Assembly (NCBI GenBank): GCA_963675135.1
Contig: OY776120.1
Span: 57,160,063 to 57,224,062 of the forward strand
DNA: 64,000 nt
Reading direction: 5' to 3'
From: Galeopsis tetrahit
Taxonomy: Eukaryota > Streptophyta > Magnoliopsida > Lamiales > Lamiaceae
A program made the translations under genes and the position numbers. Below are positions 1-13,200 of the stretch, piece by piece. Under the pieces are notes generated by a model. That model had not been told where the DNA came from, did not search any database, and worked only from the letters and a program-made list of their open reading frames with translations. Positions within the stretch are counted from its first letter, which is position 1, and every line of letters begins with the position of its first letter.

Positions 1-3000
1 ATTCGATAAATACAGAGATATAGGCAAGAAAACATTATGTTGTCTTTAATTATAAAAAAATAACACTCGTTAGTGAGAGTTTATGCTCACTCTAATGTGA
101 AAATGCACTTTCTTCGTTTCTCTTATTCTCTACTTTTCAAAAGTCTCAAGAATTGCAAAGAGTTAACTATTACCAATACATATTTGTTATAAAGTTGTTG
201 TTTTATCCAACATGCTGATAATGAAATTAATATTCGATAAATACGAAGATATAGCCAAGAAAAAATTATGTTGTCTTTAATTATCACAAAATCACACTCG
301 TTAGTGAGAGTTTATGCTCACTCTAATGTGAAAATGCACTTTCTTCGATTCTCTCATTCTCCACTTTTCAAAAGTGTCAAGAGTTGCAAAGAGTTAACCA
401 TTACCAATACATCTTTGTTCTAAAGTTGTTGTTTTGTCCAACACGTTGATAGTGAAATTAAGATTCGATAAATACAGAGATATAGGCAAGAAAACATTAT
501 GTTGTCTTTAATTATAAAAAAATCACACTCGTTAGTGAGAGTTTCTGCTCACTTTAATGTGAAAACGCACTTTCTTCGTTTCTCTCATTCTCTACTTTAC
601 AAAAGTGTCAAGAGATGCAAAGAATGAACCATTTCCAATACATCGTTTTTCTAAAGTTGTTGTTTTTCCCAACACGTTGATAGTGAAATTAAGATTCGAT
701 AAACACGAAGATTTAGACAAGAAAACAATATGTTGTCTTTAATTATCACAAAATCACAATCGTTAGTGAGAGTTTATGCTCACTCTAATGTGAAAACGCA
801 GTTTCTTCGATTCTCTCATTCTCTACTTTTCAAAAGTCTCCAGAGTTGCAAAGAGTTAACCATTACTAATACATATTTGTTCTAAAGTTCTGGTTTTTTC
901 CAACACGTTGATAGTGAAATTAAGATTCGATAAATACGATGATTTAGGAAATAAACATTAGGTTGTCTTTAATTATAAAAAAATCACACTCGTTAATGAG
1001 AGTTTATGCTCACTCTAATGTGAAAACTCAATTTCTTCGATTATCTCATTCTCTACTTTTCAAAAGTCTCAAGAGTTGCAAACAGTTAACCATTACCAAT
1101 ACATCTTTGTTCTAAAGTTGTTGTTTGATCCAACACGCTGATAGTAAAATTATTATATGATAAATACGAAGATTTAGGAAAGTAATCACACTCGTTAGCG
1201 AGAGTTTATGCTCACTCTAATGTGAAAATGCACTTTCTTCGTTTCTCTTATTCTCTACTTTTCAAAAGTCTCCAGAGTTGCAAAGAGTTAACTATTACCA
1301 ATACATATTTGTTCTAAAGTTGTTGTTTTATCCAACACGCTGATAATGAAATTAATATTCGATAAACACGAAGATTTAATAAAGAAAACATTATGTTGTC
1401 TTTAATTATCACAAAATCACACTCGTTAGTGAGAGTTTATGCTCAATCTAATGTGAAAACGCACTTTCTTCGATTCTCTCATTCTCTACTTTTCAAAAGT
1501 CTCAAGAGTTGCAAAGAGTTAACAATTACCAATACATATTTGTTTTAAAGTTGTTGTTTTGTCCAACACGTTGATAGTGAAATTAAGATTCGATAAATAC
1601 AGAGATATAGCCAAGAAAACATTATGTTGTCTTTAATTATAAAAAAATCACACTCGTTAGTGAGAGTTTCTGCTCTCTTTAATGTGAAAACGCACTTTCT
1701 TCTTTTCTCTCATTCTCTACTTTTCAAAAGTGTCAAGAGATGCAAAGAGTTAACCATTACCAATACATCTTTTTTCTAAAGTTGTTGTTTTGTCCAACAC
1801 GTTGATAGTGAAATTAAGATTCGATAGATACGAAGATTTAGGCAAGAAAACATTATGTTATCTTTAATTATCAAAATATCACACTCGTTAGTGAGAGTTT
1901 TTGCACACTCTACTGTGAAAACGCACTTTCTTCGATTCTCTCATTCTCTACTTTTCAAAAGTCTCAAGAGTTGCAAATAGTTAACCATTTCCAATACATC
2001 GTTTTTCTAAAGTTGTTGTTTTTTCCAACACGTTGATAGTGAAATTAAGATACGATAAACACGAAGATTTAGACAAGAAAAAAATATGTTGTCTTTAATT
2101 ATCACAAAATCACACTCGTTAGTGAGAGTTTATGCTCACTCTAATGTGAAAACGCACTTTCTTCGATTCTCTCATTCTCCACTTTTCAAAAGTGTCAAGA
2201 GTTGCAAAGAGTAAACCATTACCAATACATCTTTGTTCTAAAGTTGTTGTATTGTCCAACACGTTGATAGTGAAATTAAGATTCGATAAACACGAAGATT
2301 TAGCCAAGAAAACATTATGTTGTCTTTAATTATCACAAAATCACACTCGTTAGTGAGAGTTTATGCTCACTCTAATGTGAAAATGCACTTTCTTCGATTC
2401 TCTCATTCTCTACTTTTCATAAGTCTCAAGAGTTGCAAAGAGTTATCCATTACCAATACATATTTGTTCTAAAGTTGTTGTTTTGTCCAACACGTTGATA
2501 GTGAAATTAAGATTCGATAAATACAGAGATATAGGCAAGAAAACATTATGTTGTCTTTAATTATAAAAAAATCACACTCGTTAGTGAGAGTTTCTGCTCA
2601 CTTTAATGTGAAAACGCACTTTCTTCGTTTCTCTCATTCTCTACTTTACAAAAGTGTCAAGAGATGCAAAGAATGAACCATTTCCAATACATCGTTTTTC
2701 TAAAGTTGTTGTTTTTCCCAACACGTTGATAGTGAAATTAAGATTCGATAAACACGAAGATTTAGACAAGAAAACAATATGTTGTCTTTAATTATCACAA
2801 AATCACAATCGTTAGTGAGAGTTTATGCTCACTCTAATGTGAAAACGCAGTTTTTTCGATTCTCTCATTCTCTACTTTTCAAAAGTCTCCAGAGTTGCAA
2901 AGAGTTAACCATTACTAATACATATTTGTTCTAAAGTTGTGGTTTTTTCCAACACGTTGATAGTGAAATTAAGATTCGATAAATACGATGATTTAGGAAA

Positions 3001-6000
3001 TAAACATTAGGTTGTCTTTAATTATAAAAAAATCACACTCGTTAATGAGAGTTTATGCTCACTCTAATGTGAAAACTCAATTTCTTCGATTATCTCATTC
3101 TCTACTTTTCAAAAGTCTCAAGAGTTGCAAACAGTTAACCATTACCAATACATCTTTGTTCTAAAGTTGTTGTTTGATCCAACACGCTGATAGTGAAATT
3201 ATTATATGATAAATACGAAGATTTAGGAAAGAAATCACACTCGTTAGCGAGAGTTTATGTTCACTCTAATGTGAAAATGCACTTTCTTCGTTTCTCTTAT
3301 TCTCTACTTTTCAAAAGTCTCCAGAGTTGCAAAGAGTTAACTATTACCAATACATATTTGTTCTAAAGTTGTTGTTTTATCCAACACGCTGATAATGAAA
3401 TTAATATTCGATAAACACGAAGATTTAACAAAGAAAACATTATGTTGTCTTTAATTATCACAAAATCACACTCGTTAGTGAGAGTTTATGCTCAATCTAA
3501 TGTGAAAACGCACTTTCTTCGATTCTCTCATTCTCTACTTTTCAAAAGTCTCAAGAGTTGCAAAGAGTTAACAATTACCAATACATATTTGTTTTAAAGT
3601 TGTTGTTTTGTCCAACACGTTGATAGTGAAATTAAGATTCGATAAATACAGAGATATAGGCAAGAAAACATTATGTTGTCTTTAATTATAAAAAAATCAC
3701 ACTCGTTAGTGAGAGTTTCTGCTCACTTTAAAGTGAAAACGCACTTTCTTCGTTTCTCTCATTCTCTACTTTTCAAAAGTGTCAAGAGATGCAAAGAGTT
3801 AACCATTACCAATACATCTTTTTTCTAAAGTTGTTGTTTTGTCCAATACGTTGATAGTGAAATTAAGATTCGATAAATACGAAGATTTAGGCAAGAAAAC
3901 ATTATGTTATCTTTAATTATCAAAAAATCACACTCGTTAGTGAGAGTTTTTGCACACTCTACTGTGAAAACGCACTTTCTTCGATTCTCTCATTCTCTAC
4001 TTTTCAAAAGTCTCAAGAGTTGCAAACAGTTAACCATTTCCAATACATCGTTTTTCTAAAGTTGTTGTTTTTTCCAACACGTTGATAGTGAAATTAAGAT
4101 TCGATAAACACGAAGATTTAGACAAGAAAAAAATATGTTGTCTTTAATTATCACAAAATCACACTCGTTAGTGAGAGTTTATGCTCACTCTAATGTGAAA
4201 ACGCACTTTCTTCGATTCTCTCATTCTCTACTTTTCAAAAGTCTCCAGAGTTGCAAAGAGTTAACCATTACCAATACATATTTGTTCTAAAGTTGTTGTT
4301 TTGTCCAACACGTTGATAGTGAAATTAAGATTCGATAAATACGATGATTTAAGAAAAAAAACATTAGGTTGTCTTTAATTATCAAAAAATCACACTCGTT
4401 AGTGAGAGTTTATGCTCACTCTAACGTGAAAACGCACTTTCTTCGATTCTCTCATTCTCCACTTTTCAAAAGTGTCAAGAGTTGCAAACAGTTAACCATT
4501 ACCAATACATCTTTGTTCTAAAGTTGTTGTATTGTCCAACACGTTGATAGTGAAATTAAGATTCGATAAACACGAAGATTTAGGAAAGAAATCACACTCG
4601 TTAGTGAGAGTTTATGCTCACTCTAATGTGAAAATGCACTTTCTTCGTTTCTCTTATTCTCTACTTTTCAAAAGTCTCCAGAGTTGCAAAGAGTTAACTA
4701 TTACCAATACATATTTGTTCTAAAGTTGTTGTTTTGTCCAACACGTTGATAGTGAAATTAAGATTCGATAAACACGAAGATTCAGCCAAGAAAACATTAT
4801 GTTGTCTTTAATTTTCACAAAATCACACTCGTTAGTGAGAGTTTATGCTCAATCTAATGTAAAAACGCACTTTCTTCGATTCTCTCATTCTCTACTTTTC
4901 AAAAGTCTCAAGAGTTGCAAAGAGTTAATCATTACCAATACATATTTGTTCTAAAGTTGTTGTTTTATCCAGCACGTTGATAGTGAAATTAAGATTCGAT
5001 AAATACAGAGATATAGGCAAGAAAACATTATGTTGTCTTTAATTATAAAAAAATAACACTCGTTAGTGAGAGTTTATGCTCACTCTAATGTGAAAATGCA
5101 CTTTCTTCGTTTCTCTTATTCTCTACTTTTCAAAAGTCTCAAGAATTGCAAAGAGTTAACTATTACCAATACATATTTGTTATAAAGTTGTTGTTTTATC
5201 CAACATGCTGATAATGAAATTAATATTCGATAAATACGAAGATATAGCCAAGAAAAAATTATGTTGTCTTTAATTATCACAAAATCACACTCGTTAGTGA
5301 GAGTTTATGCTCACTCTAATGTGAAAATGCACTTTCTTCGATTCTCTCATTCTCCACTTTTCAAAAGTGTCAAGAGTTGCAAAGAGTTAACCATTACCAA
5401 TACATCTTTGTTCTAAAGTTGTTGTATTGTCCAACACGTTGATAGTGAAATTAAGATTCGATAAACACGAAGATTTAGCCAAGAAAACATTATGTTGTCT
5501 TTAATTATCACAAAATCACACTCGTTAGTGAGAGTTTATGCTCACTCTAATGTGAAAATGCACTTTCTTCGATTCTCTCATTCTCTACTTTTCATAAATC
5601 TCAAGAGTTGCAAAGAGTTATCCATTACCAATACATATTTGTTCTAAAGTTGTTGTTTTGTCCAACACGTTGATAGTGAAATTAAGATTCGATAAATACA
5701 GAGATATAGGCAAGAAAACATTATGTTGTCTTTAATTATAAAAAAATCACACTCGTTAGTGAGAGTTTCTGCTCACTATAATGTGAAAACGCACTTTCTT
5801 CGTTTCTCTCATTCTCTACTTTACAAAAGTGTCAAGAGATGCAAAGAATGAACCATTTCCAATACATCGTTTTTCTAAAGTTGTTGTTTTTCCCAACACG
5901 TTGATAGTGAAATTAAGATTCGATAAACACGAAGATTTAGACAAGAAAACAATATGTTGTCTTTAATTATCACAAAATCACAATCGTTAGTGAGAGTTTA

Positions 6001-9000
6001 TGCTCACTCTAATATGAAAACGCACTTTCTTCGATTCTCTCATTCTCTACTTTTCAAAAGTCTCCAGAGTTGCAAAGAGTTAACCATTACTAATACATAT
6101 TTGTTCTAAAGTTGTGGTTTTTTCCAACACGTTGATAGTGAAATTAAGATTCGATAAATACGATGATTTAGGAAATAAACATTAGGTTGTCTTTAATTAT
6201 AAAAAAATCACACTCGTTAATGAGAGTTTATGCTCACTCTAATGTGAAAACTCAATTTCTTCGATTATCTCATTCTCTACTTTTCAAAAGTCTCAAGAGT
6301 TGCAAACAGTTAACCATTACCAATACATCTTTGTTCTAAAGTTGTTGTTTGATCCAACACGCTGATAGTGAAATTATTATATGATAAATACGAAGATTTA
6401 GGAAAGAAATCACACTCGTTAGTGAGAGTTTATGCTCACTCTAATGTGAAAATGCACTTTCTTCGTTTCTCTTATTCTCTACTTTTCAAAAGTCTCCAGA
6501 GTTGCAAAGAGTTAACTATTACCAATACATATTTGTTCTAAAGTTGTTGTTTTATCCAACACGCTGATAATGAAATTAATATTCGATAAACACGAAGACT
6601 TAACAAAGAAAACATTATGTTGTCTTTAATTATCACAAAATCACACTCGTTAGTGAAAGTTTATGCTCAATCTAATGTGAAAACGCACTTTCTTCGATTC
6701 TCTCATTCTCTACTTTTCAAAAGTCTCAAGAGTTGCAAAGAGTTAACAATTACCAATACATATTTGTTTTAAAGTTGTTGTTTTGTCCAACACGTTGATA
6801 GTGAAATTAAGATTCGATAAATACAGAGATATAGGCAAGAAAACATTATGTTGTCTTTAATTATAAAAAAATCACACTCGTTAGTGAGAGTTTCTGCTCA
6901 CTTTAATGTGAAAACGCACTTTCTTCGTTTCTCTCATTCTCTACTTTTCAAAAGTGTCAAGAGATGCAAAGAGTTAACCATTACCAATACATCTTTTTTC
7001 TAAAGTTGTTGTTTTGTCCAACACGTTGATAGTGAAATTAAGATTCGATAAATACGAAGATTTAGGCAAGAAAACATTATGTTATCTTTAATTATCAAAA
7101 AATCACATTCGTTAGTGAGAGTTTTTGCACACTCTACTGTGAAAACGCACTTTCTTCGATTCTCTCATTCTCTACTTTTCAAAAGTCTCAAGAGTTGCAA
7201 ACAGTTAACCATTTCCAATACATCGTTTTTCTAAAGTTGTTGTTTTTTCCAACACGTTGATAGTGAAATTAAGATTCGATAAACACGAAGATTTAGACAA
7301 GAAAAAAATATGTTGTCTTTAATTATCACAAAATCACCCTCGTTAGTGAGAGTTTATGCTCACTCTAATGTGAAAACGCACTTTCTTCGATTCTCTCATT
7401 CTCTACTTTTCAAAAGTCTCCAGAGTTGCAAAGAGTTAACCATTACCAATACATATTTGTTCTAAAGTTGTTGTTTTGTCCAACACGTTGATAGTGAAAT
7501 TAAGATTCGATAAATACGATGATTTAAGAAAAAAAACATTAGGTTGTCTTTAATTATCAAAAAATCACACTCGTTAGTGAGAGTTTATGCTCACTCTAAT
7601 GTGAAAATGCACTTTCTTCGATTCTCTCATTCTCTACTCTTCAAAAGTCTCCAGAGTTGCAAAGAGTTAACCATTACCAATACATATTTGTTCTAAAGTT
7701 GTTGTTTTGTCCAACACGTTGATAGTGAAATTAAGATTCGATAAACACGAAGATTTAGCCAAGAAAACATTATGTTGTCTTTAATTATCACAAAATCACA
7801 CTCGTTAGTGAGAGTTTATGCTCACTCTAAAGTGAAAACGCACTTTCTTCGATTCTCTCATTCTCTACTTTTCAAAAGTCTCCAGAGTTGCAAAGAGTTA
7901 ACTATTACCAATACATATTTGTTCTAAAGTTGTTGTTTTGTTCAACACGTTGATAGTGAAATTAAGATTCGATAAACACGAAGATTTAGCCAAGAAAACA
8001 TTATGTTGTCTTTAATTATCACAAAATCACACTCGTTAGTGAGAGTTTATGCTCACTCTAATGTGAAAATGCACTTTCTTCGTTTCTCTTATTCTCTACT
8101 TTTCAAAAGTCTCCAGAATTGCAAAGAGTTAACTATTACCAATACATATTTGTTATAAAGTTGTTGTTTTATCCAACATGCTGATAATGAAATTAATATT
8201 CGATAAATACGAAGATATAGCCAAGAAAAAATTATGTTGTCTTTAATTATCACAAAATCACACTCGTTAGTGAGAGTTTATGCTCACTCTAATGTGAAAA
8301 TGCACTTTCTTCGATTCTCTCATTCTCCACTTTTCAAAAGTGTCAAGAGTTGCAAAGAGTTAACCATTACCAATACATCTTTGTTCTAAAGTTGTTGTAT
8401 TGTCCAACACGTTGATAGTGAAATTAAGATTCGATAAACACGAAGATTTAGCCAAGAAAACATTATGTTGTCTTTAATTATCACAAAATCACACTCGTTA
8501 GTGAGAGTTTATGCTCACTCTAATGTGAAAATGCACTTTCTTCGATTCTCTCATTCTCTACTTTTCATAAGTCTCAAGAGTTGCAAAGAGTTATCCATTA
8601 CCAATACATATTTGTTCTAAAGTTGTTGTTTTGTCCAACACGTTGATAGTGAAATTAAGATTCGATAAATACAGAGATATAGGCAAGAAAACATTATGTT
8701 GTCTTTAATTATAAAAAAATCACACTCGTTAGTGAGAGTTTCTGCTCACTATAATGTGAAAACGCACTTTCTTCGTTTCTCTCATTCTCTACTTTACAAA
8801 AGTGTCAAGAGATGCAAAGAATGAACCATTTCCAATACATCGTTTTTCTAAAGTTGTTGTTTTTCCCAACACGTTGATAGTGAAATTAAGATTCGATAAA
8901 CACGAAGATTTAGACAAGAAAACAATATGTTGTCTTTAATTATCACAAAATCACAATCGTTAGTGAGAGTTTATGCTCACTCTAATATGAAAACGCACTT

Positions 9001-10230
9001 TCTTCGATTCTCTCATTCTCTACTTTTCAAAAGTCTCCAGAGTTGCAAAGAGTTAACCATTACTAATACATATTTGTTCTAAAGTTGTGGTTTTTTCCAA
9101 CACGTTGATAGTGAAATTAAGATTCGATAAATACGATGATTTAGGAAATAAACATTAGGTTGTCTTTAATTATAAAAAAATCACACTCGTTAATGAGAGT
9201 TTATGCTCACTCTAATGTGAAAACTCAATTTCTTCGATTATCTCATTCTCTACTTTTCAAAAGTCTCAAGAGTTGCAAACAGTTAACCATTACCAATACA
9301 TCTTTCTTCTAAAGTTGTTGTTTGATCCAACACGCTGATAGTGAAATTATTATATGATAAATACGAAGATTTAGGAAAGAAATCACACTCGTTAGTGAGA
9401 GTTTATGCTCACTCTAATGTGAAAATGCACTTTCTTCGTTTCTCTTATTCTCTACTTTTCAAAAGTCTCCAGAGTTGCAAAGAGTTAACTATTACCAATA
9501 CATATTTGTTCTAAAGTTGTTGTTTTATCCAACACGCTGATAATGAAATTAATATTCGATAAACACGAAGATTTAACAAAGAAAACATTATGTTGTCTTT
9601 AATTATCACAAAATCACAATCGTTAGTGAGAGTTTATGCTCAATCTAATGTGAAAACGCACTTTCTTCGATTCTCTCATTCTCTACTTTTCAAAAGTCTC
9701 AAGAGTTGCAAAGAGTTAACAATTACCAATACATATTTGTTTTAAAGTTGTTGTTTTGTCCAACACGTTGATAGTGAAATTAAGATTCGATAAATACAGA
9801 GATATAGGCAAGAAAACATTATGTTGTCTTTAATTATAAAAAAATCACACTCGTTAGTGAGAGTTTCTGCTCACTTTAATGTGAAAACGCACTTTCTTCG
9901 TTTCTCTCATTCTCTACTTTTCAAAAGTGTCAAGAGATGCAAAGAGTTAACCATTACCAATACATCTTTTTTCTAAAGTTGTTGTTTTGTCCAACACGTT
10001 GATAGTGAAATTAAGATTCGATAAATACGAAGATTTAGGCAAGAAAACATTATGTTATCTTTAATTATCAAAAAATCACACTCGTTAGTGAGAGTTTTTG
10101 CACACTCTACTGTGAAAACGCACTTTCTTCGATTCTCTCATTATCTACTTTTCAAAAGTCTCACGAGTTGCAAAGAGTTAACCATTTCCAATACATAGTT
10201 TTTCTAAAGTTGTTGTTTTTTCCAACACGT
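1..10230 (+). repeat. Satellite block with 9-, 13- and 14-monomer higher-order repeats
   Basis: A diagnostic monomer (ATTCGATAAATACAGAGATATAGG followed by GTTTCTGCTCACT and ACTTTACAAAAG) starts at 463, 2512, 5687 and 8660. The spacings are 2049, 3175 and 2973 bp. Another variant (GAAGATATAGCC with AAAAAATTATG) starts at 232, 5225 and 8198. The 2973-bp unit fits eleven 231-bp monomers, one of 230 and one of 202. The 3175-bp unit is that plus one extra 202-bp monomer, and the 2049-bp unit lacks four 231-bp monomers. Neighbouring units are almost identical, as expected from unequal crossing-over in register with the higher-order unit. Confidence 0.85.
1155..1356 (+). repeat. Short 202-bp satellite monomer (29-bp deletion variant)
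   Basis: This monomer joins GATTTAGGAAAG directly to ATCACACTCG, losing about 29 bp that normally hold the ACATTATGTTGTCTTTAATTATC stretch. The lost segment is flanked by A-rich direct repeats, so slippage is a likely origin. The same short form recurs about once per higher-order unit, for example near 4561, 6377, 9354, 15285, 22136, 29253, 31303, 33352 and 35402. This makes it a good marker for the register of the array. Confidence 0.85.
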
Positions 10231-13200
10231 TGATAGTAAAATTAAGATTAGATAAATACGATGATTTAGGAAAAAAACATTAGGTTTTCTTTAATTATCA
10301 AAAAATCACACTCGTTAGTAATAGTTTATGCTCACTCTAATGTGAAAACTCAATTTTTTCGATTATCTCATTCTCTACTTTTCAAAACATTATGTTGTCT
10401 TTGCTCTAAAGTTGCAAATAACCATTACCAATACATCTTTGTTCTAAAGTTGTTGTTTGATCCAACACGCTGATAGTGAAATTAATATAGGATAAATACG
10501 AAGATTTAGGAAAGAAATCACACTCGTTAGTGTGAGTTTATGCTCACTCTAATGTGAAAATGCACTTTCTTCGTTTCTCTTATTCTCTACTTTTTAAAAG
10601 TCTCCAGAGTTGCAAAGAGTTAACTATTACCAATACATATTTGTTCTAAAGTTGTTGTTTTGTCCAACACGTTGATAGTGAAATTAAGATTCGATAAACA
10701 CGAAGATTTAGCCAATAAAACATTATGTTGTCTTTAATTATCACAAAATCACACTCGTTAGTGAGAGTTTATGCTCAATCTAATGTAAAAACGCACTTTC
10801 TTCGATTCTCTCATTCTCTACTTTTCAAAAGTCTCAAGAGTTGCAAAGAGTTAACCATTACCAATACATATTTGTTCTAAAGTTGTTGTTTTATCCAACA
10901 CGCTGATAATGAAATTAATATTCGATAAACACGAAGATTTAGCCAAGAAAACATTATGTTGTCTTTAATTATCACAAAATTACACTCGTTAGTGAGAGTT
11001 TATGCGCACTCTAATGTGAAAACGCACTTTCTTCGATTCTCTCATTCTCTACTTTTCAAAAGTCTCCAGAGTTGCAAAGAGTTAACTATTACCAATACAT
11101 ATTTGTTCTAAAGTTCTTGTTTTGTTCAACACATTGATAGTGAAATTAATATTCGATAAACACGAAGATTTAGCCAAGAAAACATTATGTTGTCTTTAAT
11201 TATCACAAAATCACACTCGTTAGTGAGAGTTTATGCGCACTCTAATGTGAAAACGCACTTTCTTCGATTCTCTCATTCTCTACTTTTCAAAAGTCTCCAG
11301 AGTTGCAAAGAGTTAACTATTACCAATACATATTTGTTCTAAAGTTCTTGTTTTGTTCAACACGTTGATAGTGAAATTAAGATTCGAAAAATACGAAAAT
11401 TTTGCCAAAAAAACATTATGTCGTCTTTAATTATCAAAACATCACACTCGTTAGTGAAACTTTATGCTCACTCTAATGTGAAAATGCACTTTCTTCGATT
11501 CTCTCATTCTCTACTTTTCAAAAGTCTCAAGAGTTGCAAAGAGTTAACCATTACCAATACATATTTGTTCTAAAGTTGTTGTTTTGTCCAACAGGTTGAT
11601 AGTGAAATTAAGATTCGATAACTACGAAAATTTTGCCAAAAAAACATTATGTTGTCTTTAATTATCAAAACATCACACTCGTTAGTGAAACTTTATGCTC
11701 ACTCTAATGTGAAAATGCACTTTCTTCGATTCTCTCATTCTCTACTTTTCAAAAGTCTCAAGAGTTGCAAAGAGTTAACCATTACCAATACATATATTCG
11801 TTCTAAAGTTGTTGTTTTGTCCAACACGTTTATAGTGAAATTACGATTCGATAAACACAAAGATTTAGCCAAGAAAACATTATGTTGTCTTTAATTATCA
11901 CAAAATCACACTCGTTAATGAGAGTTTATGCTCAATCTAATGTGAAAACGCAATTTCTTCGATTCTCTCATTCTCTACTTTTGAAAAGTCTCAAGAGTTG
12001 CAAAGAGTTAACCATTACCAATACATATTTGTTCTAAAGTTGTTGTTTTGTCCAACAGGTTGATAGTGAAATTAAGATTCGATAAATACGAAAATTTTGC
12101 CAAAAAAACATTATGTTGTCTTTAATTATCAAAACATCACACTCGTTAGTGAAACTTTATGCTCACTCTAATGTGAAAATGCACTTTCTTCGATTCTCTC
12201 ATTCTCTACTTTTCAAATGTCTCAAGAGTTGCAAAGAGTTAACCATTACCAATACATCTTTGTTCTAAAGTTGTTGTTTTATCCAATACGCTGATAATGA
12301 AATTAATATTCGATAAATACGAAGATTTAGCCAAGAAAAAATTATGTTGTCTTTAATTATCACAAAATCACACTCGTTAGTGAGAGTTTATGCTCACTCT
12401 AATGTGAAAACGCACTTTCTTCGATTCTCTATTTTTCAAACGTGTCAAGAGTTGCAAAGAGTTAACCATTACCAATACATCTTTGTTCTAAAGTTGTTGT
12501 ATTGTCCAACACGTAGATAGTGAAATTAAGATTCGATAAATACGAAGATTTAGCCAAGAAAACATTATGTTGTCTTTAATTATCACAAAATCACACTCGT
12601 TAGTGAGAGTTTATGCTCACTCTAATGTGAAAACGCACTTTCTTCGAATCTCTCATTCTCTACTTTTCAAAAGTCTCCAGAGTTGCAAAGAGTTAACCAT
12701 TACCAATACATATTTGTTCTAAAGTTGTTGTTTTGTCCAACACGTTGATAGTAAAATTAAGATTAGATAAATACGATGATTTAGGAAAAAAACATTAGGT
12801 TTTCTTTAATTATCAAAAAATCACACTCGTTAGTGAGAGTTTATGCTCACTCTAATGTGAAAACTCAATTTTTTCGATTATCTCATTCTCTACTTTTCAA
12901 AACATTATGTTGTCTTTGCTCTAAAGTTGCAAATAACCATTACCAATACATCTTTGTTCTAAAGTTGTTGTTTGATCCAACACGCTGATAGTGAAATTAA
13001 TATAGGATAAATACGAAGATTTAGGAAAGAAATCACACTCGTTAGTGTGAGTTTATGCTCACTCTAATGTGAAAATGCACTTTCTTCGTTTCTCTTATTC
13101 TCTACTTTTTAAAAGTCTCCAGAGTTGCAAAGAGTTAACTATTACCAATACATATTTGTTCTAAAGTTGTTGTTTTGTCCAACACGTTGATAGTGAAATT

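Noticed and set aside
2119..2307. Minus-strand 62-codon frame in the satellite
   Set aside because: It is a chance opening in one monomer variant with no counterpart in neighbouring monomers.
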